From positions 736,347-800,346 of the forward strand of contig CP051546.1 of NCBI GenBank assembly GCA_012837155.1: 64,000 bases of DNA, given 5' to 3'. The translations under genes and the position numbers were made by a program. This document shows, piece after piece, positions 36,489 through 46,146 of the stretch. The notes beneath the pieces are model-generated. The model was not told where the DNA came from. It worked only from the letters and a program-made list of their open reading frames with translations, and did no database searches. Source of the DNA: Flavobacterium sp. (GTDB lineage: Bacteria; Bacteroidota; Bacteroidia; Flavobacteriales; Flavobacteriaceae). Numbering within the stretch: the first letter of the stretch is position 1; each line of letters starts with the position of its first letter.

Positions 36489-37086
36489 CCAAAAACGCAA
36501 CAAAAGAAGTTGGGGAACAATTCCTAAAAAAAAACCAATTATTAATTCTTTGTTTGTATGGGCTTTCATTTCTAAGCGAGAGGAGGCGACAACGCCATTC
36601 ATTAAAACTAAAAAAACAATTAAATTAATATTCTGAATTTGATTGTGAATGCTTAAGCCAATAGTATAAAGCGTTAAGGCACTTAGGCTCATCAAATGAA
36701 GACTGGTTTTTGTTTTAAAAAATAATAAAACATACGCCAAAAAAGTACTCAACAATCCGCCTAAAAAGAAAAAATACAGCTCAGGATAAGACGCTACCGT
36801 GGTACTTTTTCTAATTAATAAACAATCAAGAAACATTGAATAATTAGTGGAATTTTGCGTTGTGATATTTCCGAAACCATAACAGAATCAACCTTTCCAG
36901 TAGCATGTAACACAAAAAAAGAAGCATTGGAATAAGAATCGTGATAATCATTATTTGAAAAATAATAAAATACTTTTCAGGGTTTTCAAAATACGACCCA
37001 TTCAAAAAAAAGTAAATCAAGGCAGCATAAACCGGAATGAATATCGGATGAAATATATAGGAAAAAAGGGGAAGAAGTTTTTTCAA
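36483..37086 (-). CDS. PAP2-like integral membrane protein, two single-base deletions
   Basis: Two pieces, 36844-37086 and 36483-36836, join when one base is restored near 36886 and one T near 36822, giving about 202 residues with five or six membrane segments. The repaired text reads VDSVMVSEISQRKIPLII then TVASYPELYFFFLGG, and ends with MNGVVASSRLEMKAHTNKEL, where a His sits in a loop as in PAP2-related membrane proteins of Bacteroidota. The complete phosphatase triad is not visible, so catalysis is doubtful. The deletions are in short homopolymers and are probably errors. Confidence 0.7.
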
Positions 37087-37099
37087 GAGTTATTGTTTT

Positions 37100-37291
37100 T
37101 TATCCAATTGCATCAAACAAATACACTAGAGAGGTTATTGTAAGACCTATTATAATTATCCAATTACTGACAATTCCAATATATGTATCAGGTTTATAAA
37201 ATCCTTCAGCTTTTTCTTTTCTCACGTTTATCCACCATTTATTAAATAGGTAATAAGCAAATGCCACCACTGCAAATAAAAAACTATTCAA
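37100..37291 (-). CDS. Small membrane protein of unknown function
   Basis: A 63-residue protein with an N-terminal hydrophobic segment (FLFAVVAFAYYLF), a polar middle (WWINVRKEKAEGFYKPDTY) and a second membrane segment (VSNWIIIIGLTITSLVYLF). It lies upstream of, and in the same direction as, the PAP2-like gene, 13 bases apart. I do not recognise a family. Confidence 0.6.
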   Translation of the reverse strand: MNSFLFAVVAFAYYLFNKWWINVRKEKAEGFYKPDTYIGIVSNWIIIIGLTITSLVYLFDAIG

Positions 37292-37317
37292 TCCATAATG
37301 CTTTGTTTATCAATACC

Positions 37318-37357
37318 CAAATCTGAAATCAAAAATCGTTAATCTGCAATCTAAAAC
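37318..37357. repeat. Short dispersed repeat (ATCTGAAATCAAAAATC type)
   Basis: Variants of the ATCTGAAATC / AATCAAAAATC / ATCTGCAATC unit fill the gap before the rpoN stop codon, matching those at 11868-11958 and 21016-21049. Confidence 0.7.
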
Positions 37358-37359
37358 CC

Positions 37360-38835
37360 CTACATTTTCTTCCTCATTCTCGCCACAGGAATATCGAGTT
37401 GCTCTCGGTATTTTGCGATGGTTCTTCGGGCAATTGGGTAGCCTTTTTCTAAGAGAATTTCGGCTAGTTGATCATCCGGAAGTGGTTTGTGTTTGTCCTC
37501 GTCTTCGATCACATTTTGTAGAATTTTCTTGATTTCGAGGGTCGAAACATCTTCGCCTTGATCGTTTTTCATCGCTTCAGAGAAAAATTCTTTGATTAGT
37601 TTTGTTCCGTAAGGTGTTTCTACATATTTACTATTTGCCACGCGCGAAATGGTCGAAATATCAAGTCCAACTAAATCAGCAATATCTTTTAAAATCATTG
37701 GTTTTAGTTTGGTTTCATCGCCTTCAAGAAAATAGTCTCGTTGGTAATGCATAATCGCGTTCATCGTGACATAAAGCGTTTCTTGGCGTTGTTTGATGGC
37801 ATCGATAAACCATTTAGCCGAATCTAGTTTTTGCTTGATAAATTGAACGGCGTCCTTTTGTGCATTCGATTTGTCACGGGAATTTTTATAGGTTTGCATC
37901 ATTTCCTGATAATCTTTAGAAACGTGTAATGACGGTGCATTTCTGCCATTTAAAGTTAAAATCAATTCTTCGTCATCAATTCGAATGGCAAAATCAGGAA
38001 CCACATGTTCTGTAATTTTATTACTTCCTGTAAAAGAGCCGCCTGGTTTTGGGTTTAGTTTTTCTATTTCGTGAATAGCGGTTTTGAGTTGCTCATTCGA
38101 AACAGCATATTTTTGTAATAATTTATCGTAATGTTTTTTTGTAAAAGCGTCAAATTGATTTTCGATAATATCTATTGCTAGAGCCACGTATTCCGTGGGG
38201 GTTTTGTGCTTTAATTGCAACAGTAGGCATTCTTGTAAATCGCGTGCGCCAACTCCAGAAGGTTCTAATTCATGGATGATGTTTAGCATTCTTTCGACTG
38301 TTTTTTCGTCGGTGTAAATAGCTTGTGTAAACGCCATATCATCAACAATATCGGTAATACTTCGTCGGATATAGCCCATGTCGTCGATGCTTCCCACAAG
38401 AAATTCTGCAATTTCTCGCTCGCTGTCATTCAATATAAAGGTATTGAGCTGATTGATTAAATCTTGATGAAAACTAATTGGCGCCACTAGCGGCGACTCA
38501 CGTTCCTCATCATCATCACTATAATTATTAACTTGGGTTTTATAATCGGGTGTTTCGTCTCCGTTTAAATATTCGTCGATGTTAATGTCGCTCGTATCTT
38601 CATTATCATTGTCGTCATAATCGTCAAATTCGTCATTAGAGTCATCGTTATCGAATTCGTCTTTATCGTAAATTTCTTCCTCATCTGTTCCTGCTTCTAA
38701 AGCTGGATTTTCATTCATTTCCTCCAACAAACGTTGTTCAAAAGCTTGTGTAGGCAATTGGATTAACTTCATCAACTGGATTTGTTGTGGAGATAATTTT
38801 TGTGAAAGTTTAAGATTTAGAAATTGCTTTAACAT
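37360..38835 (-). CDS. rpoN: RNA polymerase sigma-54 factor
   Basis: The 491-residue protein has the three sigma-54 regions: the Gln/Leu-rich N-terminal activator-interacting part (LNLKLSQKLSPQQIQLMKLI), a long Asp/Glu-rich linker (about residues 50-110), a core-binding domain, and the C-terminal DNA-binding region with the RpoN box ARRTIAKYREQLDIP. It recognises -24/-12 promoters and needs AAA+ activators. The acidic linker is a general feature of Bacteroidota RpoN. No activator gene is in the window. Confidence 0.95.
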   Translation of the reverse strand: MLKQFLNLKLSQKLSPQQIQLMKLIQLPTQAFEQRLLEEMNENPALEAGTDEEEIYDKDEFDNDDSNDEFDDYDDNDNEDTSDINIDEYLNGDETPDYKTQVNNYSDDDEERESPLVAPISFHQDLINQLNTFILNDSEREIAEFLVGSIDDMGYIRRSITDIVDDMAFTQAIYTDEKTVERMLNIIHELEPSGVGARDLQECLLLQLKHKTPTEYVALAIDIIENQFDAFTKKHYDKLLQKYAVSNEQLKTAIHEIEKLNPKPGGSFTGSNKITEHVVPDFAIRIDDEELILTLNGRNAPSLHVSKDYQEMMQTYKNSRDKSNAQKDAVQFIKQKLDSAKWFIDAIKQRQETLYVTMNAIMHYQRDYFLEGDETKLKPMILKDIADLVGLDISTISRVANSKYVETPYGTKLIKEFFSEAMKNDQGEDVSTLEIKKILQNVIEDEDKHKPLPDDQLAEILLEKGYPIARRTIAKYREQLDIPVARMRKKM

Positions 38836-38898
38836 ACAGTAGAGTTATAGGTTTAAGGTTGTAAAGGTGCATAATTTCAACAGCTTTAAACATTAAAT

Positions 38899-39057
38899 TT
38901 AGGACAAAATAGATTCTGTTTTTAGTATTGTTGTAGAAAGATTAGCTTTTTTATGATTTTTCAAATAACCGTTTATTGAATTGTATAGCAAGCTCCAATT
39001 GCTGTCAGCAACAGCAATAGCTCTCTTGATCATTGCTCGGAGTATTATATTTTTCAT
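38899..39057 (-). CDS. Possible 52-residue small protein upstream of rpoN
   Basis: A 53-codon frame on the rpoN strand starts MKNIILRAMIKRAIAVADSN and ends with a basic, Ser/Thr-rich tail. Composition is protein-like and an A-rich leader precedes the ATG. A hairpin (ATTGCTGT / ACAGCAAT, 38998-39018) lies inside. No family is recognised, and chance cannot be excluded. A rival 62-codon frame on the plus strand (39061-39249) looks less convincing. Confidence 0.35.
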   Translation of the reverse strand: MKNIILRAMIKRAIAVADSNWSLLYNSINGYLKNHKKANLSTTILKTESILS

Positions 39058-39415
39058 TTTGTGAAAAGTTTAAACAAAATTAGTATTTTTTATTTTAGCA
39101 AAAAATTAAAAAGTGAAGGCGCTATTTTCTTGCTTCCTTGGTTCCTCAAACTAAAGAATAATAGGATTAATGACAGCTATAAAATAGCTTTAGTCATCAT
39201 ATTTGCTTCGATTATTCTTAAAAAAAGACCATCCGTTACTTTGCGTTAGCTGTATAGCGTTTAAATAGTATTCTTTGTTATGTAGCATTAATCACAATTT
39301 ACATCAGGCAATAAGTGTATTTAGAATTCTTAATACTTGATTTAACAACAATTTAATTGCTTTATGAAATTAAGTGTAAATCAATAGTTTTAAAAGCATA
39401 CTAAAAAAGCATAAA
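39058..39415. other. AT-rich intergenic region before the XRE regulator
   Basis: About 360 bases with no convincing gene. A plus-strand frame at 39061-39249 encodes a Lys/Ile/Phe-rich product without recognisable features and is not called. The region before 39416 probably carries the XRE promoter, but no clean TTTG/TAnnTTTG pair is seen. Confidence 0.5.
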
Positions 39416-39787
39416 ATGAATACTTCAGTAGTTGTAGTTGGCATTAAACTCAAACACCTTCGTAAAAATAAAGGAGTGTCTCAAGAGCAAGTTGCAAAAT
39501 ATCTTGAGGTGTCTCAAGCTGCCTATGCTAGAATGGAAAAGGGTAAAAGCCATTCTTGGGCTACTCATATTGAAAAAATATGTGAATTTTTCGAAATTAC
39601 TCCAGTAGAATTGGTCAAAAATGAAACTACAACAACCGAAACTATTAATGCAATTAATGATTTGGGGAATGCCGAAATGGTAAATCAACTTTCAAAAAAA
39701 CTAATGGAGCAGTATGAAGAAAGAATAAAAGAGCTCAAAGAAAATATTATAGCACTCAAAGTCAGTCTAAAAAAATATGAGAAATAG
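39416..39787 (+). CDS. XRE-family helix-turn-helix transcriptional regulator
   Basis: The 123-residue protein has a Cro/C1-type helix-turn-helix (LKHLRKNKGVSQEQVAKYLE to VSQAAYARMEKGK, about residues 12-50) and a second half predicted as a coiled coil (MVNQLSKKLMEQYEERIKEL), suggesting dimerisation. The targets are unknown. It ends at a terminator shared with the converging aspartokinase gene. Confidence 0.88.
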   Translation: MNTSVVVVGIKLKHLRKNKGVSQEQVAKYLEVSQAAYARMEKGKSHSWATHIEKICEFFEITPVELVKNETTTTETINAINDLGNAEMVNQLSKKLMEQYEERIKELKENIIALKVSLKKYEK

Positions 39788-39820
39788 TAATTTTATACCA
39801 AAAATGATTTCTCAATTAAA

Positions 39821-39862
39821 AAACGAAGCAATCCCAAAAGACAGATTGCTTCGTCTGTTTTA
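39821..39862. terminator. Bidirectional terminator between XRE gene and aspartokinase
   Basis: ACGAAGCAATC / GATTGCTTCGT with a loop of about ten bases, A-rich on the left and T-rich on the right, between converging genes. Confidence 0.8.
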
Positions 39863-39916
39863 TATTGCTTGCGTCACAAATTTTGAAACCTGTAAACTAT
39901 TTTCAGGATAGTTATC

Positions 39917-41171
39917 CTAATTTTCTTTCGTTACAATTTGCATGGTTTCTCGGCTCACTTGTTTTAGAATTACGGTTTTGTTTTCCTCAACGGTGTGTGC
40001 TGCTTTTTCATCAAAATGGCGAATGGTGTATAGAGTTACGCCTTCGGTATAATCGACTTTGAATTTTTTGGATAAAAGGGTATTTAACTCCTTAAAATTT
40101 CCAAATTTATCCTCAACACAAACAGAAAAGCTAATGGCAGAATTCTGGATTAAGTTTACTTTTAGTTTAAATTGATGGAACAGAGCAAAGATTTCACTGA
40201 TATTTTCTTCCATAATAAAGGAAAAATCTATAGACGAAAGCGAAATCAACAATTGATCTCTCTTTACAATAAAACAAGGCATATAAGGTTCTAAGTCGGC
40301 ACCTTTTGCAACACTAGTTCCTTGTAACATTGGATTTATAAATGATTTTACATACAAAGGAATTTCTTTTTTTGTAAAGGTTGTAAGGTTTTAGGATGGA
40401 TAACGGTTGCTCCATAAAAAGCTAATTCTATGGCTTCGCGATACGAAATTTGATTCAGTAAACTTGCATTTTCAAAATATCTAGGATCGGCATTCATGAC
40501 TCCAGGAACGTCTTTCCAGATGGTTACACTTTCGGCATTCAAGCAATAAGCGAAAATGGCAGCGGTATAATCTGACCCTTCTCGACCCAAGGTTGTGGTA
40601 AAATTATTCTCGTCTGAACCCAAAAACCCTTGTGTAATATTCAATGCTTTTAGCTTTATGTTTTTCGAAATATTTTTTTGGTTAATTCCCAATCTACTTC
40701 GGCATCTCTATAATTTGAATTGGTTTTTATAAAGTTTCTCACGTCTAACCATTGGGTTTGTATGCCCATAAAATTCATAAAATGACTCAAAATAGTGGTC
40801 GAAATTAATTCGCCATAGCTCACGATTTGGTCATAAACAAAATTATAGTTTGGTGATTTATTGTGGTTCAAGAAATATTCTAAGTCTGAAAATTGCTTAT
40901 TTACGGCAGAGAAAACATCATTTTTTTCGTCCTCGAATAAGTCTAAAAGAATTTGATTATGGTATTTTTTTACCTCTTGAACGGATGATTTTAATTCTGG
41001 AGATTTGTCGAAATAATTTTTTATGACTACTTCAAGGGCATTCGTAGTTTTTCCCATAGCCGAAACCACTAATAAGACATTCTCGTAACCCACTTTTTGT
41101 AAAACGCCGTATACGTTTTTAATTCCTTCGGCATCTTTCACAGAAGCGCCGCCAAATTTGAATACTCTCAT
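39917..41171 (-). CDS. lysC: Aspartate kinase, two single-base frameshifts
   Basis: Aspartokinase makes aspartyl phosphate, the first step toward lysine, threonine and methionine. The N-terminal kinase part has RVFKFGGASVKDAEG and VLLVVSAMGKTTNAL, the middle has TTLGREGSDYTAAIFAY and WKDVPGVMNADPR, and the last part holds ACT-like regulatory domains (LLISLSSIDFSFIMEENI). A-run deletions near 40675 and 40366 split it into three frames; restoring two A gives about 417 residues. As a monofunctional enzyme of this pathway it is expected to be needed for growth, so errors are likely. The ACT regions imply amino-acid feedback. Confidence 0.9.
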
Positions 41172-41194
41172 ATTTTTATAAAAAATTGTAATTT

Positions 41195-41674
41195 TATTTT
41201 AATCTATTGTCTACGAAATAGTTAATTTCGGATTCATTCATCTGTGCTAAATACCAATCTTTGAGAACTTTTGCGCCCGATTTTTCATAAAATTCTATTG
41301 CCGAAGTGTTCCAATCGAGAACATGCCAATCAATTCTTCGAACCTTGTCTTTTTTTTCCTTGTTTAATCACTTCAGAATACAAAGCATATCCCAAACCTG
41401 TTCCACGCATTTCATCTTTTACGATTAAATCTTCTAAATGAATTATCTTTCCTTTCCAAGTCGAATAGCGATAATAATACAAAGCAATCCCTACAATTTG
41501 TTTTTCGACTTCGGCAACAAAAACATGAAATAATGGAACTGGACCAAAACCATCCCGAATTAAATCTTCGACTGTAACTAAAACAGCATCAGGTGCCTTT
41601 TCGAAATGAGCCAATTCTTGAATAAGCCCTAAAACGGCTTCCATATCTTCGGGCATTCCTTTTCTAATTGTCAT
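41195..41674 (-). CDS. GNAT family N-acetyltransferase, single-base insertion
   Basis: The GNAT fold is shown by TIRKGMPEDMEAVLGLIQEL, the central strand HLEDLIVKDEMRGTGLGYAL (acetyl-CoA loop of the RGxGxG type) and, after removing one A from the run at about 41349-41356, RIDWHVLDWNTSAIEFYEKSG with the conserved Asn and Tyr. The repaired product is about 159 residues and ends at 41195. It resembles diamine acetyltransferase-type GNATs of Bacteroidota; the substrate is unknown. It lies just upstream of the aspartokinase gene on the same strand. Confidence 0.85.
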
Positions 41675-41844
41675 AATTTCTTATTTATAATTGTTTGTCG
41701 GCATGAAAAAGAATGCTTTTATTTGGAAAATTTAATACTTTAGGTGGCAAATATACAATTCTGATAAACGAACTAAATAAAATAAAATCATTTTCACAAA
41801 AAATCCGATATTTGTGACTTCAAAACAACTACAACGATTTCGTA

Positions 41845-42852
41845 ATGGAAGAACACAAAAAGACTTTAGGAGAATTTATCATCGAAAACCAAAACGCTTT
41901 TCAATATTCGTCAGGAGAATTATCTCGAATTATCAATTCTATTCGCTTAGCTGCCAAAGTAGTAAATTACAAAGTAAATAAAGCAGGTTTGGTCGATATT
42001 GTTGGTGCGGTAGGGGAGCAAAACATTCAGGGCGAAGATCAACAAAAACTCGACGTTTATGCGAATGAAGTCTTTATTCAAACCTTGATTAATCGCGAAA
42101 TCGTATGTGGTATTGCTTCTGAAGAAAGTGACGATTTTATAACTGTGCAAGGTTCTGACAACGGGCATAACAATAAATACGTTATTTTAATGGATCCGCT
42201 CGATGGCTCATCAAACATTGATGTTAATGTCTCGGTAGGTACTATTTTTTCGGTTTATAGACGAGTAACTCCAGTAGGAACTCCAGTAACTTTAGAAGAT
42301 TTTTTGCAGCCTGGAATCAATCAGGTAGCCGCTGGATATGTGATTTATGGAACATCGACCATGCTGGTTTATACGACTGGTTTTGGCGTAAATGGATTTA
42401 CCTTAAATCCAGCCATTGGGACTTTTTATTTATCTCATCCGAATATGAAATTCTCGAAAGATGGCTCTATCTACTCTATAAACGAAGGGAATTATGTTCA
42501 TTTTCCGCAAGGAGTGAAAGATTATTTAAAATATTGCCAGCTAGAAGAAGGCGACCGACCTTATACTTCGAGATATATAGGGAGTCTAGTTTCTGATATT
42601 CATAGAAACATGATTAAGGGTGGAATTTATTTGTATCCAACGAGCACAAAAGCGCCAAAAGGGAAATTGCGATTGCTTTACGAATGCAATCCAATGGCTT
42701 TTATAACCGAACAAGCCGGAGGGAAAGCATCCGATGGATTTAATAGAATCATGGAGATTTTGCCTACGGAATTACACGAAAGAGTCCCTTTTTTCTGCGG
42801 AAGCTACAACATGGTCGAAAAAGCCGAAGAATTTATGAGCAAAGCAAAATAG
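41845..42852 (+). CDS. fbp: Class I fructose-1,6-bisphosphatase
   Basis: FBPase hydrolyses fructose 1,6-bisphosphate in gluconeogenesis. The 335-residue protein shows the metal-binding block [20 protein letters not shown], the upstream acidic ASEESDD, the substrate region [20 protein letters not shown] and the late [18 protein letters not shown]. This layout is class I (plant/E. coli type). It is a single gene; with pckA elsewhere in the window it points to active gluconeogenesis. Confidence 0.96.
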   Translation: MEEHKKTLGEFIIENQNAFQYSSGELSRIINSIRLAAKVVNYKVNKAGLVDIVGAVGEQNIQGEDQQKLDVYANEVFIQTLINREIVCGIASEESDDFITVQGSDNGHNNKYVILMDPLDGSSNIDVNVSVGTIFSVYRRVTPVGTPVTLEDFLQPGINQVAAGYVIYGTSTMLVYTTGFGVNGFTLNPAIGTFYLSHPNMKFSKDGSIYSINEGNYVHFPQGVKDYLKYCQLEEGDRPYTSRYIGSLVSDIHRNMIKGGIYLYPTSTKAPKGKLRLLYECNPMAFITEQAGGKASDGFNRIMEILPTELHERVPFFCGSYNMVEKAEEFMSKAK

Positions 42853-42876
42853 CATTTCTTTTCCTTACGAGAGAAA

Positions 42877-43308
42877 TTATTTGTTCATGTGTTCCATTTC
42901 GTAGATAAAAGTATCCAAGTCTACTTTTTTATCAATCAACGAAAGGGCTTTGTCAACAATATAATTTACATTTTCTGGAGTAAATCCCAAAGCTAAACTT
43001 AATCTTCGCAACATTGCATCCTGCTTGTCGCCTAGATGGTGATCCGTATGCACCATTCTGGCCAAATCATACAAACGTTCAATCCTTTGCGTGCGCAAAT
43101 AAGGAGGATTGATAGGATATTTTAATGGATTTTCTAAAATTTCTTCATATTCCGCTTCCGAAATCTCGAGATTTCTTGCTAGCCTGTCTAAAAAAGCCTG
43201 TTCTTCTTGAGCGATTTTTCCATCAGCAAGGGCTACCCGAACGATAGCAGAAAAATGACCTTTGTTTCTTTGTTTGAATTCGTTATCGAATAAATCTGAA
43301 ATTGACAT
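42877..43308 (-). CDS. TerB-like protein
   Basis: A 143-residue all-helical protein with the TerB/DjlA-type acidic pattern (ALADGKIAQEEQAFLDRLAR, residues about 28-48, with the Asp/Glu metal-binding cluster; later SLALGFTPENVNYIV). Proteins of this type are annotated as tellurite resistance TerB, but the general role of the fold is unclear and tellurite resistance should not be assumed. It converges with fbp. Confidence 0.85.
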   Translation of the reverse strand: MSISDLFDNEFKQRNKGHFSAIVRVALADGKIAQEEQAFLDRLARNLEISEAEYEEILENPLKYPINPPYLRTQRIERLYDLARMVHTDHHLGDKQDAMLRRLSLALGFTPENVNYIVDKALSLIDKKVDLDTFIYEMEHMNK

Positions 43309-43492
43309 AATATAATAGGTTTTAGTCTAACAAAGATAATTCTATTTCCATTTTAAAGAAAGCCAATTCATCATTTTTTTCCTGATTTTGGTAAAATAAA
43401 TGAGACAGGAATTGCTTTTAATACAATCCGTTCGAACTATTTTAAAAATAAATTGTAAGTTTGACAACCCCTAATCTTTAAAACTATTTACA

Positions 43493-44086
43493 ATGTCAGA
43501 ATTTTGGATTTATTTTGAAAAAGGGTTGAGGCATATTCTTAACCTGTCTGCCTATGACCACATTTTGTTTTTAATTGCATTGACGGTTCCTTACGCATTC
43601 AAGGACTGGAAAAAATTATTGCTTTTAATCTCTGTTTTTACCATTGGACATTCTTTATCTTTGCTATTATCTGTTTTTGGTGCGGTAATTATAAAAGGTA
43701 ATTTGGCCGATTTTTCAATTCCAATAACCATTCTTATTGTTGCTTTTTTCAATCTTTTTACTGCTGGAAAATCATCGAAACAGGAAAGTATTAGTGTGGT
43801 TGTTTTTATTACCTTATTTTTTGGAATTATCCACGGGTTGGGTTTTGCCAGTTATTTTAAAACAATACTTGTGGGTTCTCCCCAGTCTAGATTATTATCA
43901 TTATCAGAATTTTCACTTGGCATTGAAGCTTCACAAATCATCGTGGTTTTTGTGGTTTTGATACTGTCATATATCATTCAAACCTTCTTTCGATTTTCGA
44001 AACGCGATTGGACATTAGTGATGTCGTCCTTTGTGATTGGAGTTGTTTTGCCAATGATTATCTCAAGCGAAATTTGGAACACATAA
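43493..44086 (+). CDS. HupE/UreJ family membrane protein
   Basis: A 197-residue protein with about seven membrane segments. The N-terminal block GLRHILNLSAYDHILFLIAL and the later TIGHSLSLLLSVFG and IIHGLGFASYF have the conserved histidines of HupE/UreJ proteins, which are linked to nickel or other metal transport. No hydrogenase or urease genes are in the window, so metal uptake is inference. It is followed after six bases by the deaminase gene and probably forms an operon with it and the S41 protease gene. Confidence 0.85.
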   Translation: MSEFWIYFEKGLRHILNLSAYDHILFLIALTVPYAFKDWKKLLLLISVFTIGHSLSLLLSVFGAVIIKGNLADFSIPITILIVAFFNLFTAGKSSKQESISVVVFITLFFGIIHGLGFASYFKTILVGSPQSRLLSLSEFSLGIEASQIIVVFVVLILSYIIQTFFRFSKRDWTLVMSSFVIGVVLPMIISSEIWNT

Positions 44087-44092
44087 ATTGAA

Positions 44093-44521
44093 ATGGAAAA
44101 GAAAAAATTAAATAAATACGACAAAGCCTATCTTCGAATGGCTAAAGAATGGAGTCTTTTGTCTTATTGCAAACGCAAACAAGTGGGTGCCATCATTGTT
44201 CGCGATAAAATGATTATTTCCGATGGATACAACGGAACGCCCTCTGGTTTTGAAAATTGTTGCGAAGATGGCGAGGGGTTAACAAATTGGTATGTGCTTC
44301 ACGCCGAAGCAAATGCTATTTTAAAAGTGGCGCGATCCACACAAACCTGCGAAGGAGCAACTCTTTATATTACGCTGTCGCCATGCAAGGAGTGTAGCAA
44401 ATTGATTCATCAATCTGGGATAAAAAGAGTTGTTTATCAACAGGGTTACAAAGATACTTCGGGAGTAGATTTTCTTGTAAAAGCGGGAGTCATCGTAGAA
44501 CAAATTGAAGTTTTAGAATAG
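44093..44521 (+). CDS. dCMP deaminase family protein
   Basis: The 142-residue zinc deaminase carries VLHAEANAIL (zinc His and catalytic Glu) and TLSPCKECSKLI (zinc cysteines). The insertion YNGTPSGFENCCED and the C-terminal YKDTSGVDFLVKAGV fit the dCMP deaminase/ComEB group, which makes dUMP for thymidylate synthesis. Its stop codon is directly followed by the start of the S41 protease gene, so the two are co-translated. Confidence 0.92.
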   Translation: MEKKKLNKYDKAYLRMAKEWSLLSYCKRKQVGAIIVRDKMIISDGYNGTPSGFENCCEDGEGLTNWYVLHAEANAILKVARSTQTCEGATLYITLSPCKECSKLIHQSGIKRVVYQQGYKDTSGVDFLVKAGVIVEQIEVLE

Positions 44522-46090
44522 ATGAAAATCAATTCCAAATATTTTCTAATCCTTATTTTTGCAACACTTGCCTTTGGAATTCTTCTTGGCGGATGGTTAA
44601 ATTTCCCCAATCAGAATCAGTTCTTTGCTAGAAACAATTCGAAAAACAAACTCAACAAACTGGTTGATTTTATTACCAACGAATACGTCGATACGGTTAA
44701 TATGGATTCTATTGTGAATCATACCGTCAACAATATTTTGGCACAACTCGATCCGCATTCGGTTTATATTCCGCCAAGCGAACAGACCCAAATTGCCGAA
44801 AACATGAAAGGAGATTTTGTAGGGATTGGGGTAAATTTCTACATGTATAAAGATTCGTTAGCCATCATAAAACCGCTCGAAAATAGTCCTTCTGAACAAG
44901 CTGGAATACAAGCTGGAGACCGAATTCTTTATGCTGATAAAACAAAATTATTTGGACGTAAATTGCCAACAGACACTTTATTTTCGAAATTGAAAGGAAA
45001 AGACGGCTCTGAAATTGAAGTCACGGTTTATAGAAAATCAGAGCGGAAAAAAATTAAAATCAAAATCAAACGAGGCATTATACCCATAAAAAGTATCGAT
45101 GCTTCGGTACTCTTAAATCCAACCACAGGATATATAAAAATCAATCGGTTTGCCGAAACTACTTATAAAGAGTTTAAAGCAGGTTTAACAAGATTGAAAG
45201 AACAAGGTGCAAAATCACTCGTTATTGATCTTCGTGACAATGGAGGGGGATATATGGACGAAGCTATTGCTATTGCTGATGAATTGCTAAAAGACAAGCA
45301 ATTGATTGTGTTTACAAAAGACAAAAAAGGACACGTCGAAAAAACATTTGCCACTAAAACAGGAAGTTTCGAAAGCGGCGATTTACATGTGTTAATTAAC
45401 GAAAATAGCGCTTCGGCAAGTGAAATTTTGGCAGGGGCCATTCAGGATAACGACAGAGGAACCATCGTGGGTCGGCGTTCTTTTGGTAAAGGATTAGTGC
45501 AGCGTGAGATGGATTTTGACGATGGATCGGCAGTTCGATTAACTGTTGCTAGATATTACACGCCTACGGGTCGTTCTATACAAAAACCGTATTCAAAAGG
45601 GAATGAGGACTATTTTAAGGAATCGGATTCCCGTTTTGAAAAAGGAGAATTATTCAATAAAGACAGCATCAAAACACCTAAAACGCTAAAATTTAAAACC
45701 CCAAAAGGTAAAATTGTTTATGGCGGCGGCGGAATTGTTCCAGATGTTTTTGTTCCAATTGAAATGAGTCATAGCAAAGGAAATACACTTTATTTGTTGC
45801 AATCGGGAATTTTGGGGCAATTTGTATTTGAACAATTAGATGCAAACCGAAACGCTTTTAAAGGATTGACTTTCGAACAATTCAGGGCTAAAATGAAAGC
45901 AGCCGACTTGTATTTCAATACGTTTCAAAAATTTATATCCAAGAGTGGATTGGATTTAGAGCTGAATCAAAACAAATCATTAGTAAAACGCCATTTGACA
46001 GCAGAATTTGCTCGACAATTATTTGATGAAAACAAATTTTATGAAATCATCTTACAAGATGATGCAATGATTCAAGCGGTTTTGAAGTAA
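44522..46090 (+). CDS. S41 family C-terminal processing peptidase
   Basis: A 522-residue protease with an N-terminal membrane anchor or signal (YFLILIFATLAFGILLGGWL), a PDZ domain (about residues 85-180, GIGVNFYMYKDSLAIIKPLE) and the S41 catalytic domain. There, NENSASASEILAGAIQDNDR supplies the catalytic Ser and RRSFGKGLVQ the Lys of the Ser-Lys dyad. Such tail-specific proteases act in the periplasm on envelope proteins. It is the last gene of the HupE-deaminase-protease operon. Confidence 0.93.
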   Translation: MKINSKYFLILIFATLAFGILLGGWLNFPNQNQFFARNNSKNKLNKLVDFITNEYVDTVNMDSIVNHTVNNILAQLDPHSVYIPPSEQTQIAENMKGDFVGIGVNFYMYKDSLAIIKPLENSPSEQAGIQAGDRILYADKTKLFGRKLPTDTLFSKLKGKDGSEIEVTVYRKSERKKIKIKIKRGIIPIKSIDASVLLNPTTGYIKINRFAETTYKEFKAGLTRLKEQGAKSLVIDLRDNGGGYMDEAIAIADELLKDKQLIVFTKDKKGHVEKTFATKTGSFESGDLHVLINENSASASEILAGAIQDNDRGTIVGRRSFGKGLVQREMDFDDGSAVRLTVARYYTPTGRSIQKPYSKGNEDYFKESDSRFEKGELFNKDSIKTPKTLKFKTPKGKIVYGGGGIVPDVFVPIEMSHSKGNTLYLLQSGILGQFVFEQLDANRNAFKGLTFEQFRAKMKAADLYFNTFQKFISKSGLDLELNQNKSLVKRHLTAEFARQLFDENKFYEIILQDDAMIQAVLK

Positions 46091-46146
46091 AAAAGTTGCT
46101 GCAATTCTTATTTTTGTCGTTCTAAATTAGGCGAATTTTCTAAAAA

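Noticed and set aside
39061-39249. Plus-strand frame of 62 codons upstream of the XRE gene
   Set aside because: Lys/Ile/Phe-rich, no domain, no promoter, and it competes with a slightly more protein-like minus-strand frame.
42877-43308. Tellurite resistance locus
   Set aside because: Only a lone TerB-like protein is present, without terA, terC, terD or terE neighbours.
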